The notes under the pieces are model-generated. The model worked only from the letters and a program-made list of their open reading frames with translations, did no database searches and was not told the origin of the DNA. From positions 1-64,000 of the forward strand of contig NZ_WTVK01000026.1 in the NCBI RefSeq assembly GCF_012910805.1: a stretch of 64,000 bases of DNA, in the 5' to 3' direction. This document shows positions 36,017 through 47,340 of this stretch, piece after piece (the first letter of the stretch is position 1; each line of letters opens with the position of its first letter). The DNA comes from Aromatoleum evansii (GTDB lineage: Bacteria; Pseudomonadota; Gammaproteobacteria; Burkholderiales; Rhodocyclaceae). The translations under genes were made by a program, and so were the position numbers.

Positions 36017-36607
36017 ATGACCGAGCGCTGCGCCTGGGCGGGCAATGACCCGCTCTACGTCCATTACCACGACACCGAATGGGGCGTGCCGACCGACGAT
36101 GCGCGCACGCTGTTCGAATTCCTCGTCCTCGAAGGCGCGCAGGCGGGGCTGTCGTGGATCACGGTGCTGCGGAAGCGCGAGCGCTACCGTGCCGTGTTCG
36201 ACGGCTTCGACCCCGAGCGCATCGTGCGCTACGACGACGCGAAGAAGGCGGACCTGCTCGCCGACCCCGGCATCATCCGCAACCGTGCGAAGATCGACGC
36301 GGCGATCCTCAATGCGCGCGCGTGGCTCGACCTGCGGGACGCCGGCATCGACCCGGCCGCCTGGCTGTGGGGCTTCGTCGACGGCCGGCCGGTGCAGAAT
36401 GCGTTCGCCGCGCTCGCCGAGATCCCCGCGACCACGCCGCAGTCCGACGCGATGAGCAAGGCGCTCAAGGCGCGCGGCTTCAAGTTCGTCGGCAGCACGA
36501 TCTGCTACGCGCTGATGCAGGCCGCGGGGATGACGAACGACCATGTCGTCACCTGCCCGCGCCACCGCGAAGTCGCGGAACTCGCTCGTTTGCGGAGCCC
36601 GGCGTGA
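36017..36607 (+). CDS. tag: DNA-3-methyladenine glycosylase I
   Basis: A 196-residue base-excision repair enzyme removing 3-methyladenine. RCAWAG with C5, YVHYHDTEWGVP with H18, and the C-terminal NDHVVTCPRH with H176 and C180 reproduce the zinc-snap residues of E. coli Tag. The catalytic Glu is in LVLEGAQAGLSW. CCGGAG lies 7 nt before the ATG at 36017. Its stop overlaps the GTG start of the LysR gene. Confidence 0.94.
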   Translation: MTERCAWAGNDPLYVHYHDTEWGVPTDDARTLFEFLVLEGAQAGLSWITVLRKRERYRAVFDGFDPERIVRYDDAKKADLLADPGIIRNRAKIDAAILNARAWLDLRDAGIDPAAWLWGFVDGRPVQNAFAALAEIPATTPQSDAMSKALKARGFKFVGSTICYALMQAAGMTNDHVVTCPRHREVAELARLRSPA

Positions 36608-37482
36608 GCGCACCGCTGCGCCACGTGCCGCCGATGCACGCGCTCGCGGCCTTCGAGGCGGCCGCGCGCTTGGGCGGCTTCGCGCAGGCGGCCGAGGAAC
36701 TGTGCGTGACGCCGAGTGCCGTCAGCCACCGCATCCGCCAGCTCGAAACCCAGCTCGGCACTGCGCTGTTCGAGCGCGGGCCCGGCGGCGTGCGGCCGAC
36801 CACCGCCGGACGACTGTACCTCGACAGCGTGCGCGCGGCTTTCGACCGGCTCGCGCAGGCGGGCGCCGTGCTGCGGCCCGAGCGCGAGCGCCTGCGCGTG
36901 TCGCTGCCGCCGACCTTCGCGCGGCAGTTGCTGATGGCGCGCCTGCCCGAATACCTGCGCGCGCATCCCGAGGTGGAACTGGAGGCGCACCTGTCGATCC
37001 CGCTGCAGGACGTGACGGCCGAGGCGGCCGACGTCGAGGTGCGCTGGGGGCGCGGCGAATACCCGGAGCGGGTCGTGCGCAAGCTCTTCGACGACATCAT
37101 GGTGCCGCTCGCCGCGCCGTCATGGGTGGCCGCGCATGCGCCCGCCGGCATGGCCGATCTTGCCGGCCTGGAATTACTGCGCTCGCCGCTGCTGCCATGG
37201 CGGCCGTGCTTCCTCGCGGCCGGTCTCGACTGGGCGGAGCCCGAGCGCGGTGCCGTGTTCAACGATCTCGGCATGCTGATGGAGATCGCCGCGGCCGGTC
37301 TGGGCGCGGCGGTGGGTACGCGGCGCCTGTCGGCGGCGTGGGTGGAGACGGGCCGGCTGGTGCCGCTCTTCGGTGTGTCCGCGCCGGCCCCGTTCACCTA
37401 CTACGCGGTGAGCACGCCGGCGCAGAGCAAGCGTGCGGTGGTGCAGGGATTCATCGACTGGCTCGCGGCCGCGTTCGCCTAG
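36604..37482 (+). CDS. LysR-type regulator (GcvA-like)
   Basis: A 292-residue transcription factor. The winged helix at about 10-69 reads MHALAAFEAAARLGGFAQAA followed by VTPSAVSHRIRQLETQLGTALF, as in GcvA. The effector domain (about 90-290) includes VEVRWGRGEYP and NDLGMLMEIAAAGLGAAVG. The GTG at 36604 overlaps the tag stop; an ATG at 36634 is also possible. The target is not evident; divergent regulation is not available since the gene follows tag. Confidence 0.88.
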   Translation: MSAPLRHVPPMHALAAFEAAARLGGFAQAAEELCVTPSAVSHRIRQLETQLGTALFERGPGGVRPTTAGRLYLDSVRAAFDRLAQAGAVLRPERERLRVSLPPTFARQLLMARLPEYLRAHPEVELEAHLSIPLQDVTAEAADVEVRWGRGEYPERVVRKLFDDIMVPLAAPSWVAAHAPAGMADLAGLELLRSPLLPWRPCFLAAGLDWAEPERGAVFNDLGMLMEIAAAGLGAAVGTRRLSAAWVETGRLVPLFGVSAPAPFTYYAVSTPAQSKRAVVQGFIDWLAAAFA

Positions 37483-37493
37483 GCAAACCCGAC

Positions 37494-38099
37494 ATGAATT
37501 TCCTCGCGCACGCCTGGCTCGCCGGCGAAGCCCCCGCGGACCGCCTCGGCGGGCTGATGGGCGACTTCGTGAAAGGGCCGTTGCCGGCCGGCCTGCCGCC
37601 CGACCTCGCCGCAGGCGTGCGCCTGCATCGCCAGATCGACCTCTTCGCCGAAACCCATCCCGCCTTCCTGCGCAGCCGTGCGCGGGTCTCGCCGGAGCGG
37701 CGTCGCGTCGCCGGGGTGATGGTCGACATGTTCTACGACCACTTCCTCGCGCTGCACTGGGAGCGCTACCACGACGAGCCGCTCGAGCGCTTCAGCGCGG
37801 CGATGTACGCGCTGCTGGACGCCAACGGCGCGCTGCTGCCGCCACGGCTCGCGGCGATCCTGCCGCGCATGCGCGAATCGGACTGGCTGGGGAGTTATCG
37901 CTCGGCGGATGTCATCGCGATGGCGCTCGACCGCATGGCGCTGAGGCTGCGCCGAGCGAATCCGCTGACCGGCAGCGGCGCGGAACTCCTCGCCGACTAT
38001 GCCGGCTTCGAGGCGGATTTCCTCGAGTTCATCGGCGCGGCGGAAGCGTTCGCCGCGGAGCGCCGGGCCCTGCGCGGACCCGGCGAGCGGGCGTTGTGA
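37494..38099 (+). CDS. Acyl carrier protein phosphodiesterase (AcpH family)
   Basis: A 201-residue protein with the AcpH pattern: MNFLAHAWLAG, LGGLMGDFVKGPLP, VRLHRQIDLFAETHPAF, and VMVDMFYDHFLALHW, whose conserved His and Asp residues resemble an HD-type metal site. AcpH removes 4'-phosphopantetheine from ACP. It starts 12 bp after the LysR gene. Assignment is by family motif; activity varies in this family. Confidence 0.85.
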   Translation: MNFLAHAWLAGEAPADRLGGLMGDFVKGPLPAGLPPDLAAGVRLHRQIDLFAETHPAFLRSRARVSPERRRVAGVMVDMFYDHFLALHWERYHDEPLERFSAAMYALLDANGALLPPRLAAILPRMRESDWLGSYRSADVIAMALDRMALRLRRANPLTGSGAELLADYAGFEADFLEFIGAAEAFAAERRALRGPGERAL

Positions 38100-38108
38100 A
38101 GTGTTGCG

Positions 38109-38477
38109 TCAGCGCAACGGAATGACCAGCGGCGGGATGTCGACGCCGATGGTGATCGCCGGATCGCGCGGATAGATGCGCGGCGCGTAAACCGGGGCGG
38201 CATAGACCGGCGCCGGGGCGTAGTAGCCGATCGGGCGCTCGTAATAGCGGTATTCGCGCACCACCGGGCGGCGTTCGACGATCCGTTCGCGGATCACGAC
38301 GCGCTCGCGGTCGCGGAATTTCTTGTAGTGGCCGTGCCGGTGGCCGCGATCGTGGTCGCGCCACTCGCGGTAGCCGTCGTCGCGCCAGTGGTCGCGGTCG
38401 GCATGGGCGGGCGTGGCAGCGATCAGGGCACCCCCGGCGATCATTGCGGCAAGCAGTTTGAGGGTTTTCGATTTCAT
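38109..38477 (-). CDS. Secreted Arg/His/Tyr-rich hypothetical protein
   Basis: A 122-residue protein with a clear signal peptide (KTLKLLAAMIAGGALIAATPAHA, cut near residue 27). The mature part begins with alternating charged residues (DRDHWRDDGYREWRDHDRGH), then RERVVIRERIVERRP, and ends in a Pro/Tyr/Ala repeat (YAPAPVYAAPVYAPRIYP). AGGAG lies before the ATG at 38477. No domain is recognised; similar low-complexity periplasmic proteins are common in Betaproteobacteria. It is convergent with the AcpH gene and its stop lies in a GTTGCG/CGCAAC dyad at 38103-38118. Confidence 0.7.
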   Translation of the reverse strand: MKSKTLKLLAAMIAGGALIAATPAHADRDHWRDDGYREWRDHDRGHRHGHYKKFRDRERVVIRERIVERRPVVREYRYYERPIGYYAPAPVYAAPVYAPRIYPRDPAITIGVDIPPLVIPLR

Positions 38478-38644
38478 GATTCTTCTCCTGACGAACCGGA
38501 CACCGTCACGCAGCGCGTACCGTTGTCCCCATGCGCATTAAACGCGAGATCGAAGGGAGAAGTTGTCGCCGAGTTGTAAGCGGATATGCATGAAACGGGT
38601 TAGCCCGGGAGCATTGAAACGGCCCCCGGGCGTGCCTGCCGGTC

Positions 38645-39286
38645 TCAGCCGACGATGATCACATGCACGCGGCGCGGGCCGTGCGCGCCGAGCTGGATGG
38701 TCTGCTCGACGTCGGCCGTGCGCGAGGGGCCGGAGATGATGTTGGTCGCGCGCGGCATGCCTTCCGGGCGGGCGCGCAGGATGTCCCAGGCCTCCTCGAA
38801 GTGGCCGACGATCGCGTTCGCGTCGAGCACGACGATGTGGTCGTCGGGCACGAAGTTGTGCGTGATCGGGCTCGCCGGACCGGAGGCCATCATCAGGCTG
38901 CCCGGCTCGGCGATGCCGCACAAGGCCTGAGACACGGCCATCGCCTCGTCGATGCCGGCCGGGGCGTGGTGAGTCTCGAGGCTCGCGAACGCCAGGTCGT
39001 TCAGTGCGGCGCCGACCGCGGCGCGCGCGGGAAGGCCCTTGTCGGCGCGATAGGCCTCGACCGCAGCGGGCACGTCGGCACGGCTCGCGACGCGCGCGGT
39101 GGTGCCGGCGCGGCTCTCGAACTTGCGGATGAAGCGCGCGACGAGTTCCTCGTCCTGCGCCGGGCGGGTGTGTTGCGGGCGGCGCGCGTCGAGTTCGGCG
39201 CGTCGTGCGTCGTCGAGCGGTCCGCGCCGCAGCGCGGAGCGGACGGAATTGAGGATCGCCTCGCGGGCGTTCGCTGCTGCAGTCAT
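38645..39286 (-). CDS. lutC: Lactate utilization protein LutC (LUD domain)
   Basis: A 213-residue LUD-domain protein. AREAILNSVRSALRR opens it, CGIAEPGSLMMASGP and FVPDDHIVVLDANAIVGHFEEAWD sit in the LUD core, and ISGPSRTADVEQTIQLGAHGPRRVHVIIV ends it as in LutC/YkgG. LutABC oxidises L-lactate to pyruvate in Bacillus and related systems. The ATG at 39286 overlaps lutB by 4 bp. It is the last gene of lutABC. Confidence 0.92.
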   Translation of the reverse strand: MTAAANAREAILNSVRSALRRGPLDDARRAELDARRPQHTRPAQDEELVARFIRKFESRAGTTARVASRADVPAAVEAYRADKGLPARAAVGAALNDLAFASLETHHAPAGIDEAMAVSQALCGIAEPGSLMMASGPASPITHNFVPDDHIVVLDANAIVGHFEEAWDILRARPEGMPRATNIISGPSRTADVEQTIQLGAHGPRRVHVIIVG

Positions 39287-40689
39287 TTCTGGCCTCGCTT
39301 GCCTTGCCACAGTTCCAGGAAGGTGCGGCCCGCCGGTGCCGGCAGGTCGCGCACGTCGGTCCAGCCGCTCGCGAGCGGCAGGCGGCGGATGCTTCCGTTC
39401 TTCGCGATCGCCGACAGGAAGCGGGCGCCGACCTGTTCGAGCGCGTGGTAGAGCTTCGGCCGCGTCGCGACGTAGCGCCACACTTTCAGCGCGCGTTTCT
39501 GCATCACCGGCGTGATGTCCTGCTGGTGCTGCATGTGGCGCAGCTCGCGCAACAGGTCCGGCAACGGGATCTTCACCGGGCACACCGAGGCGCAGCGGCC
39601 GTTCAGCGTGCACGCGTTGGGCAGGTCGTAGGCGTTGTCCAGGCCCTTTATCAGCGGCGTGAGCACCGAGCCCATCGGCCCCGGATAGACCCAGCCGTAG
39701 GCGTGGCCGCCGACCGCGCCATACACCGGGCAGTGGTTCATGCACGCGCCGCAGCGGATGCAGCGCAGCATCTCCTTGAAGCGCCCGGCGAGCATCTTCG
39801 AGCGGCCGTTGTCGACCAGCACCACGTGGTACTCCTCGGGGCCGTCGAGGTCCTCGGCGCGGCGCGGGCCGGTCGAGATCGTCGTGTAGGTCTCGGTCTC
39901 CTGGCCGGTGGCGCTGCGCGCCAGCAGGCGCAGGAACAGCGTCGCGTCGTCGAGCGTCGGCACCACGCGCTCGATGCCGGAGGTGACAATATGCACCTTC
40001 GCGAGCGTCTGAGTGAGGTCGCCGTTGCCCTCGTTCGTCACGATGATCGACGAGCCGGTCTCGGCGACGAGGAAGTTGCCGCCGGTGATGCCGACGTCGG
40101 CCTTGAAGTACTTGTCGCGCAGCACCAGGCGCGCCTCATTGACGAGGTCCGGCACCTCGGTCTTGCGCGGGCCGCCGTGCGCGGCCTCGAAGAGGTCGGA
40201 GACCTGGTCCTTGGTCTTGTGAACGGCCGGCGCGATGATGTGCGAGGGCGGTTCGTGCGCGAGCTGGATGATGTATTCGCCGAGGTCGGTCTCGACGACT
40301 TCCATGCCGTTCTCGATCAGCGCCTCGTTGAGCCCGATCTCCTCGGATACCATCGACTTGCCCTTGGTGACGGTCTTCGCGTCGACGCGCTTGCAGATGT
40401 CGAGGATGATCTTCCTCGCCTCCTCGGCGTCGCGCGCCCAGTGCACATGGCCGCCGGCGGCCGTCACGGCCGCCTCGTAGCGCTCGAGGTAATGGTCGAG
40501 GTTGTCGAGGATGTGATTCTTGGTGTTCTTCGCTTCCTCGCGCAGGCGCTCGAATTCCGGCAGTTCGGCGACCTGCAGCGCGCGCTTGCCAACGAAGCCG
40601 TAGCGCGCGCGGCCGAGCGCGGTCTGCAGGTTCGCGTCGTGGATCGCGAAGACCGAGCGCTGCTTGAATTCCTTGGAACGGATCTCCAT
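39283..40689 (-). CDS. lutB: Lactate utilization iron-sulfur protein LutB
   Basis: A 468-residue protein with an N-terminal LUD domain (KGKSMVSEEIGLNEALIENG, IAPAVHKTKDQVSDLF), then two [4Fe-4S] sets CIRCGACMNHCPVYG and CTLNGRCASVCPVKIP at about 310-380, and a C-terminal DUF3390-type tail. The ATG at 40689 shares a base with the lutA stop. It should pass electrons from lactate oxidation to the respiratory chain with LutA and LutC. Confidence 0.94.
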   Translation of the reverse strand: MEIRSKEFKQRSVFAIHDANLQTALGRARYGFVGKRALQVAELPEFERLREEAKNTKNHILDNLDHYLERYEAAVTAAGGHVHWARDAEEARKIILDICKRVDAKTVTKGKSMVSEEIGLNEALIENGMEVVETDLGEYIIQLAHEPPSHIIAPAVHKTKDQVSDLFEAAHGGPRKTEVPDLVNEARLVLRDKYFKADVGITGGNFLVAETGSSIIVTNEGNGDLTQTLAKVHIVTSGIERVVPTLDDATLFLRLLARSATGQETETYTTISTGPRRAEDLDGPEEYHVVLVDNGRSKMLAGRFKEMLRCIRCGACMNHCPVYGAVGGHAYGWVYPGPMGSVLTPLIKGLDNAYDLPNACTLNGRCASVCPVKIPLPDLLRELRHMQHQQDITPVMQKRALKVWRYVATRPKLYHALEQVGARFLSAIAKNGSIRRLPLASGWTDVRDLPAPAGRTFLELWQGKRGQK

Positions 40690-41474
40690 CACTCGCTCTC
40701 CTTCGCGGCGCCGGCGAGACCGGGGCCGTCGGCGAGGCCGGCGAGCACTTCGGCAGTGTGGAAGACCTTCACCGGCGCATTGACGCGCTTCAGTCGCCCG
40801 GCGATGTTCATCAGGCAGCCCAGGTCGCCGCCGACGAGCGTGTCGGCGCCCGTCGCGAGGACGTTCCTGACCTTGTCCTCGACCATCTTCTCGGAGATCT
40901 CCGGATACTTCACGCAGAAGGTGCCGCCGAAGCCGCAGCACACCTCGCTGTCCTCCATCTCCTTGAGCTTGAGGCCGTCGACCTCGCCGAGCAGCGCGCG
41001 CGGCTGGCCCTTGATGCCCAGGCCGCGCAAGCCCGAACAGGAGTCGTGGTAGGTGACCGTGCCTTCGTAGCGCGAGTCGGACGGCGCCGCATGCAGCACG
41101 TCGGCGAGGAAGGACAGCAATTCCCAGCTTTTCTCCGACAGCGCCTGCGCGCGCGGCAGCCACACCGGGTCGTCCTGGAACAGCACCGGGTAGTCGTGGC
41201 GGATGGTCGCCATGCACGAACCGGACGGTCCGACGATGTAGTCGTAGTTCTCGAAGGCCTCGATCACCTGGCGGGCGAGCGCGCGCGCCGCGTCGTAGTC
41301 GCCGCTGTTGTAGCCGGGCTGGCCGCAGCAGGTCTGGTTTGCGGGCACCTCGACGGTGCAGCCGGCGTCTTCGAGGAGTTTCACCGCCGAGAAGCCGACG
41401 TTCGGGCGGAACACGTTCATCAGGCAGGTGGCGAACAGTCCGACGCGCGGCCCGCGGGTGGGCGATTCGGTCAT
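40689..41474 (-). CDS. lutA: Lactate utilization (Fe-S)-binding protein LutA
   Basis: A 261-residue protein with two CCG domains: NQTCCGQPGYNSGDYDAARA at about 47-66 and VCCGFGGTFCVKYPEIS near 180, the cysteine-rich motifs of LutA and heterodisulfide reductase subunits. GLFATCLMNVFRPNVGF opens it. It is the first gene of lutABC. The 231-bp gap upstream contains no clear operator. No lactate permease or lld regulator is adjacent; the EamA transporter is divergent. Confidence 0.93.
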   Translation of the reverse strand: MTESPTRGPRVGLFATCLMNVFRPNVGFSAVKLLEDAGCTVEVPANQTCCGQPGYNSGDYDAARALARQVIEAFENYDYIVGPSGSCMATIRHDYPVLFQDDPVWLPRAQALSEKSWELLSFLADVLHAAPSDSRYEGTVTYHDSCSGLRGLGIKGQPRALLGEVDGLKLKEMEDSEVCCGFGGTFCVKYPEISEKMVEDKVRNVLATGADTLVGGDLGCLMNIAGRLKRVNAPVKVFHTAEVLAGLADGPGLAGAAKESE

Positions 41475-41705
41475 GAGGGAGGTCTCCGGTTCTTGTTCGG
41501 AAATGGTGTGGAACGAGGTGGCGCGATGTTAACAAGCTCCGCGCCAGGGCGCAGCGAGGGATTTTCAGCCCTGTGATGAGCCCGATTCATGTCCTGGTCA
41601 GCATAGCAGCTGCCGCGCCCGAATCGCGCACGCTCAGGGTTTCCCCGCACCCCCGGATCGGCATTGCATGGCACACTGCGCGCCTTCGATACGGGGAAGG
41701 AATCC

Positions 41706-42689
41706 ATGCTGGCTGGTTTGCTCGCGGCGCTCGGCGCGGGGATGTTGTGGGGGCTCGTGTTCGTCGTCCCGCTGATGCTCGGGGAATACCCCGGCATCGT
41801 GCTCGCGTTCGGCCGCTACATCGCCTTCGGCGTCCTTGCCGTCGCCCTCGCGTGGATGGACCGCGCGGCACTGGCAAGGCTCGCGCGGGCCGACTGGATC
41901 GAGGCCGGCAAGCTCGCGCTGGTCGGCAACCTCCTCTATTACGCGACGCTCGCGAGCGCGATCCAGCTCGCGGGCGCCCCGGTGCCGACGCTGATGATCG
42001 GCACGTTGCCGGTCGTGATCGCGATCTGTGCGAACCTCACCGAGCGCCGTGCCGGCAATGCCGCGGACGTCGTCGCGTGGCGGCGCCTCGCCTTGCCGCT
42101 GGTGGTGATCCTCGCCGGCCTCGTGGTCGTGCAGTTCGACTCTGCCGCGCATGCGACCGATGCGGGCGGGCAGGAGGGCGCCCGCGGCGGCTTGCGCTAC
42201 GTGGCCGGTCTGCTGCTGGCCGCCGTCGCGGTCGCGTCGTGGACCTGGTATCCGATTCGCAACGCACGCTGGCTGCGTGCCCGCGGTGCGGGCCTCGCGC
42301 GTCCCTGGGCGACTGCGCAGGGTCTGGTGACGCTGCCGCTCGCGCTCGCCGCCGCCGCCGGTTTCGCGCTGTGGGAAGGCGCGACTGCGTCGGCCGCGGC
42401 ATTCGAGTGGCCGTTCGGGCCTCGACCCCTGGCCTTCGTCGGCCTGATGCTGCTCACGGGCCTTGCCGCATCGTGGCTCGGCACCCTGCTGTGGAACCGC
42501 GCAAGCCACCTGCTGCCGCCGGCGTTCGCTGGCCAGCTGATCGTGTTCGAAACGCTGGCGGCCTTGCTCTATGCTTTCCTGTGGTACGGCCGCTGGCCGG
42601 GCCTCGGCGAGGCCGTCGGCATCGTCCTGCTGGTCGCGGGCGTCCTGCTCGGGGTGCGCGTGTTCCGGCCGGCCGCAACCGGATCCTGA
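41706..42689 (+). CDS. EamA/DMT-family transporter
   Basis: A 327-residue inner-membrane protein with ten hydrophobic segments in two EamA repeats (about 5-140 and 175-320). GAGMLWGLVFVVPLML opens repeat 1, and ASWLGTLLWNRASHLLPPAFAGQL lies in repeat 2. The ATG at 41706 follows GGAAGGA. Members export amino acids or other metabolites; the substrate is not predictable. It is divergent from lutABC and precedes the DUF2784 gene by 10 bp. Confidence 0.85.
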   Translation: MLAGLLAALGAGMLWGLVFVVPLMLGEYPGIVLAFGRYIAFGVLAVALAWMDRAALARLARADWIEAGKLALVGNLLYYATLASAIQLAGAPVPTLMIGTLPVVIAICANLTERRAGNAADVVAWRRLALPLVVILAGLVVVQFDSAAHATDAGGQEGARGGLRYVAGLLLAAVAVASWTWYPIRNARWLRARGAGLARPWATAQGLVTLPLALAAAAGFALWEGATASAAAFEWPFGPRPLAFVGLMLLTGLAASWLGTLLWNRASHLLPPAFAGQLIVFETLAALLYAFLWYGRWPGLGEAVGIVLLVAGVLLGVRVFRPAATGS

Positions 42690-42699
42690 GGAGAAAAGC

Positions 42700-43074
42700 G
42701 TGCTTGCGCTGATGGCGGCCGATCTCGTCGTGCTGGTGCACGCGCTCTTCATCGCCTTCGTGGTGTTCGGCGGCCTATTGACGCTGCGCTGGCCGCGCGC
42801 GAAGTGGGCACATCTGCCAGTGGCCGCCTACGGCGCGGCGATCGAACTGATCGGCTGGACCTGTCCGCTGACTCCGCTCGAGAAGACGCTGCGCCTGGCT
42901 GCGGGCGGTGTGGATTACCGCGGCGGCTTCATCGAGCATTACCTGATCCCGCTGATCTATCCCGCGGGCCTCACGCCGCGGGTCCAGCTCGTGCTCGGCC
43001 TGCTGGTGCTGGTGGTCAACGTGCTCGTGTACGGCATCGTCGCCCTGCGTCGGAGGCGCAGGGCGGGCGAGTGA
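42700..43074 (+). CDS. DUF2784 family membrane protein
   Basis: A 124-residue protein with four hydrophobic segments. LMAADLVVLVHALFIAFVVFG, RWPRAKWAHLPVAAYG and IGWTCPLTPLEKTLR, then GFIEHYLIPLIYP, are the DUF2784 features. The GTG at 42700 has GGAG 6 nt upstream. Function is unknown. It is probably co-transcribed with the EamA gene. Confidence 0.85.
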   Translation: MLALMAADLVVLVHALFIAFVVFGGLLTLRWPRAKWAHLPVAAYGAAIELIGWTCPLTPLEKTLRLAAGGVDYRGGFIEHYLIPLIYPAGLTPRVQLVLGLLVLVVNVLVYGIVALRRRRRAGE

Positions 43075-43102
43075 CCGGCGCCCTCGTGAGGCGCATTGCG
43101 TT

Positions 43103-43279
43103 TCAGTGGGGTTGGGGGTAACGCACGCCCAGCAGCAGGCCGACTGCGGCCCGTGCAATGCGGGTGACCACGCGTTTCGTGCCGTGCCAGCCGTCGGCCA
43201 GGAGCTGGCCCAGGGCTTCGTTGCGCAGACGCTGCGCTTCGCGGATTCGGCCTTGGTAGAAGAGATAGTCCTTGTCCAT
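43103..43279 (-). CDS. Small basic protein, 58 residues
   Basis: Begins MDKDYLFYQGRIREAQRLR and ends in a hydrophobic stretch ARAAVGLLLGVRYPQPH. AAGGAG lies 8 nt before the ATG at 43279, which supports translation. An N-terminal amphipathic helix and C-terminal short hydrophobic part suggest membrane association. No family is recognised. It is divergent from a GcvA-like LysR gene across 130 bp holding a perfect palindrome, so it may be that regulator's target. Confidence 0.6.
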   Translation of the reverse strand: MDKDYLFYQGRIREAQRLRNEALGQLLADGWHGTKRVVTRIARAAVGLLLGVRYPQPH

Positions 43280-43337
43280 CGTGCGGCTCCTTGACGTTGC
43301 AGCCCTTCGTGAGGGCATGGACGCGACTGTACGGAGC

Positions 43338-43363
43338 TTGTTGCGTCGCAACAAACGATCGTT
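43338..43363. promoter_or_regulatory. Palindromic operator candidate in a divergent promoter
   Basis: A perfect 8-bp inverted repeat TTGTTGCG-T-CGCAACAA lies at 43338-43354, directly joined to a second perfect palindrome AACGATCGTT at 43354-43363. They stand 59 bp before the small gene start and 47-72 bp before the LysR gene start. Position and symmetry fit regulator binding; the sequence does not identify which regulator. Confidence 0.5.
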
Positions 43364-43409
43364 CATCATGTGATGCCTTAGAAAAATTCATCCATGTGAT
43401 CGTCCGCGT

Positions 43410-44393
43410 ATGGCCGTCCGTCTCCCGCCGCTCAACGCCCTGCGCGCCTTCGAGGTCGCGGCGCGTCACCTGAGCTTCAAGCGCGCCGCCGAGGAGCTGT
43501 CCGTTACCCCGACCGCTGTCAGCCACCAGATCCGCGGCCTCGAGAAGGATCTGGGCGTGCCCCTGTTCCGACGCCTGACGCGCGCGCTCGAACTGACCCC
43601 GGAGGGGGCGGCGATGCTGCCCAAGCTGCGCGAAGCGATGGGCGCGATCGCCGAGTCGGTCGAGGCCGTCCGCGCGATGCGGCCGTTGAGCCGCCTGTCG
43701 GTCGTCGCCCCGCCATCCTTCGCCTCGCGCTGGCTGGTCCCGCGCCTGCAACGTTTCGCCGAAGTGCACCCGCAGGTCGAGCTGCATCTGGCGAGCGCCA
43801 CCAAGGCCATCGACGGCCGCGACGCCGCGGGGCTGGGTATCGAGCCGCTCACCGCGCGCGCCGAGGGCGGCCAGTTGTGGATCCGCTTCGGCACGGGCAC
43901 GTATCCCGGCTATCGCTGCGAGCTGCTGCTCGAACCCGAATACACCGCGGTGTGCAGCCCGGCGCTGCTGCGCGCGAAGATTCCGCTGCGCCAGCCGTCC
44001 GACCTGCGGCGGCATTGCCTGATCCACGACGATACCGTGCCCGACACGCGCGAGCGGCCGACCTGGGCGGAGTGGTTGCAGGCGGCCGGGGCATCCGCGG
44101 TGCGCGCCGATGCCGGCCTGCATTTCAGCGACTCCGGCCTCGCCATCGCTGCGGCGCTCGACGGGTTGGGCGTCGCGCTGGTGTCCAAACCGCTGGTTGC
44201 CGCGGAGGTCGCCGCCGGCCGCCTCGTCGTGCCCTTCGGCATCAGCCTGCGGCGCCGTTTTGCCTATTACATCGTGACGCCGCAGGCTGTGGCCCCGCGG
44301 GCCCACGTCGCCGCGTTCCGCGACTGGCTGCTGGACGAGGCCCGCCGCGACGCCATCCGCTTGGCCGATGCGCAGGCCGCGCTCGCCGATTGA
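43410..44393 (+). CDS. LysR-type regulator (GcvA-like)
   Basis: A 327-residue transcription factor. The helix-turn-helix at 5-65 reads [19 protein letters not shown] then [24 protein letters not shown], close to GcvA. The effector-binding domain has [19 protein letters not shown] and [19 protein letters not shown]. It is the second GcvA-like regulator in the window (the other is at 36604). Its divergent partner is a small 58-residue protein gene. The effector is unknown. Confidence 0.9.
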   Translation: MAVRLPPLNALRAFEVAARHLSFKRAAEELSVTPTAVSHQIRGLEKDLGVPLFRRLTRALELTPEGAAMLPKLREAMGAIAESVEAVRAMRPLSRLSVVAPPSFASRWLVPRLQRFAEVHPQVELHLASATKAIDGRDAAGLGIEPLTARAEGGQLWIRFGTGTYPGYRCELLLEPEYTAVCSPALLRAKIPLRQPSDLRRHCLIHDDTVPDTRERPTWAEWLQAAGASAVRADAGLHFSDSGLAIAAALDGLGVALVSKPLVAAEVAAGRLVVPFGISLRRRFAYYIVTPQAVAPRAHVAAFRDWLLDEARRDAIRLADAQAALAD

Positions 44394-44434
44394 GTCGAAC
44401 TGAACCGAATGGCGCCTCCGGGCGTCCGAGTACA

Positions 44435-46705
<2,271 letters not shown>

Positions 46706-46721
46706 GCCAACGACGGAGCTC

Positions 46722-47324
46722 ATGTTCCGCGAGCCGGTCGAGGACGGCCTCGGACCGCTCGCGGGCGGATGGCTGGAAGGGGCGCAGCACTGTCCGTCGC
46801 CGAACTGCGATGCGCGCCCCGCCGGCAACGAGGTGAAGCTGATCGTCGTGCATGCGATCAGCCTGCCGCCGGACGAGTTCGGCGGTCCGGGCGTCGAGCA
46901 GTTGTTCACGAACGCCCTCGATCCCGCGGAACACCCATACTACGCTGCGATCAGCCCTCTGCGCGTGTCGGCGCACTTCTTCATCCGCCGCGACGGCCGC
47001 CTGATGCAGTTCGTGCCCACGGACGCGCGCGCATGGCATGCCGGCGTGTCGAGCTGGAACGGGTGCGAGCGCTGCAACGACTTCTCGATCGGTATCGAGC
47101 TGGAAGGCTGCGACACCCAGCCCTTCGAGCCGGCGCAGTACACCCGCCTCGCCGCGCTGCTGCGCGTGCTGTGTGCGCACTACCCGGTCGAGGCGGTCAC
47201 CGGCCATTCGGACATCGCTCCGGGGCGCAAGACCGACCCCGGTCCGTGCTTCGACTGGCAGCGATTGCGGCTGGCGCTCGACCTGCCGAAGCTCGCCTGC
47301 GGACCGGCGTCAGGGACGGTCTGA
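46722..47324 (+). CDS. ampD: 1,6-anhydro-N-acetylmuramyl-L-alanine amidase AmpD
   Basis: A 200-residue zinc amidase that cleaves recycled anhydromuropeptides in the cytoplasm. LIVVHAISLPPDEFGG holds the first zinc His, SAHFFIRRDGRLMQFVP and AWHAGVSSWNG are family blocks, NDFSIGIELEG follows, and TGHSDIAPGRKTDPGPCFDW holds the second His and the Asp. There is no signal peptide, unlike AmiD. An ATG at 46698 overlapping the YgiQ stop is an alternative start. It may be co-transcribed with the radical SAM gene. Confidence 0.93.
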   Translation: MFREPVEDGLGPLAGGWLEGAQHCPSPNCDARPAGNEVKLIVVHAISLPPDEFGGPGVEQLFTNALDPAEHPYYAAISPLRVSAHFFIRRDGRLMQFVPTDARAWHAGVSSWNGCERCNDFSIGIELEGCDTQPFEPAQYTRLAALLRVLCAHYPVEAVTGHSDIAPGRKTDPGPCFDWQRLRLALDLPKLACGPASGTV

Positions 47325-47340
47325 GCCCTTCCGAATGATG

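Noticed and set aside
38603-38631. GC dyad GCCCGGG...CCCGGGC downstream of lutC as a terminator
   Set aside because: Only a 7-bp stem with a 15-nt loop and no T tract on either strand.
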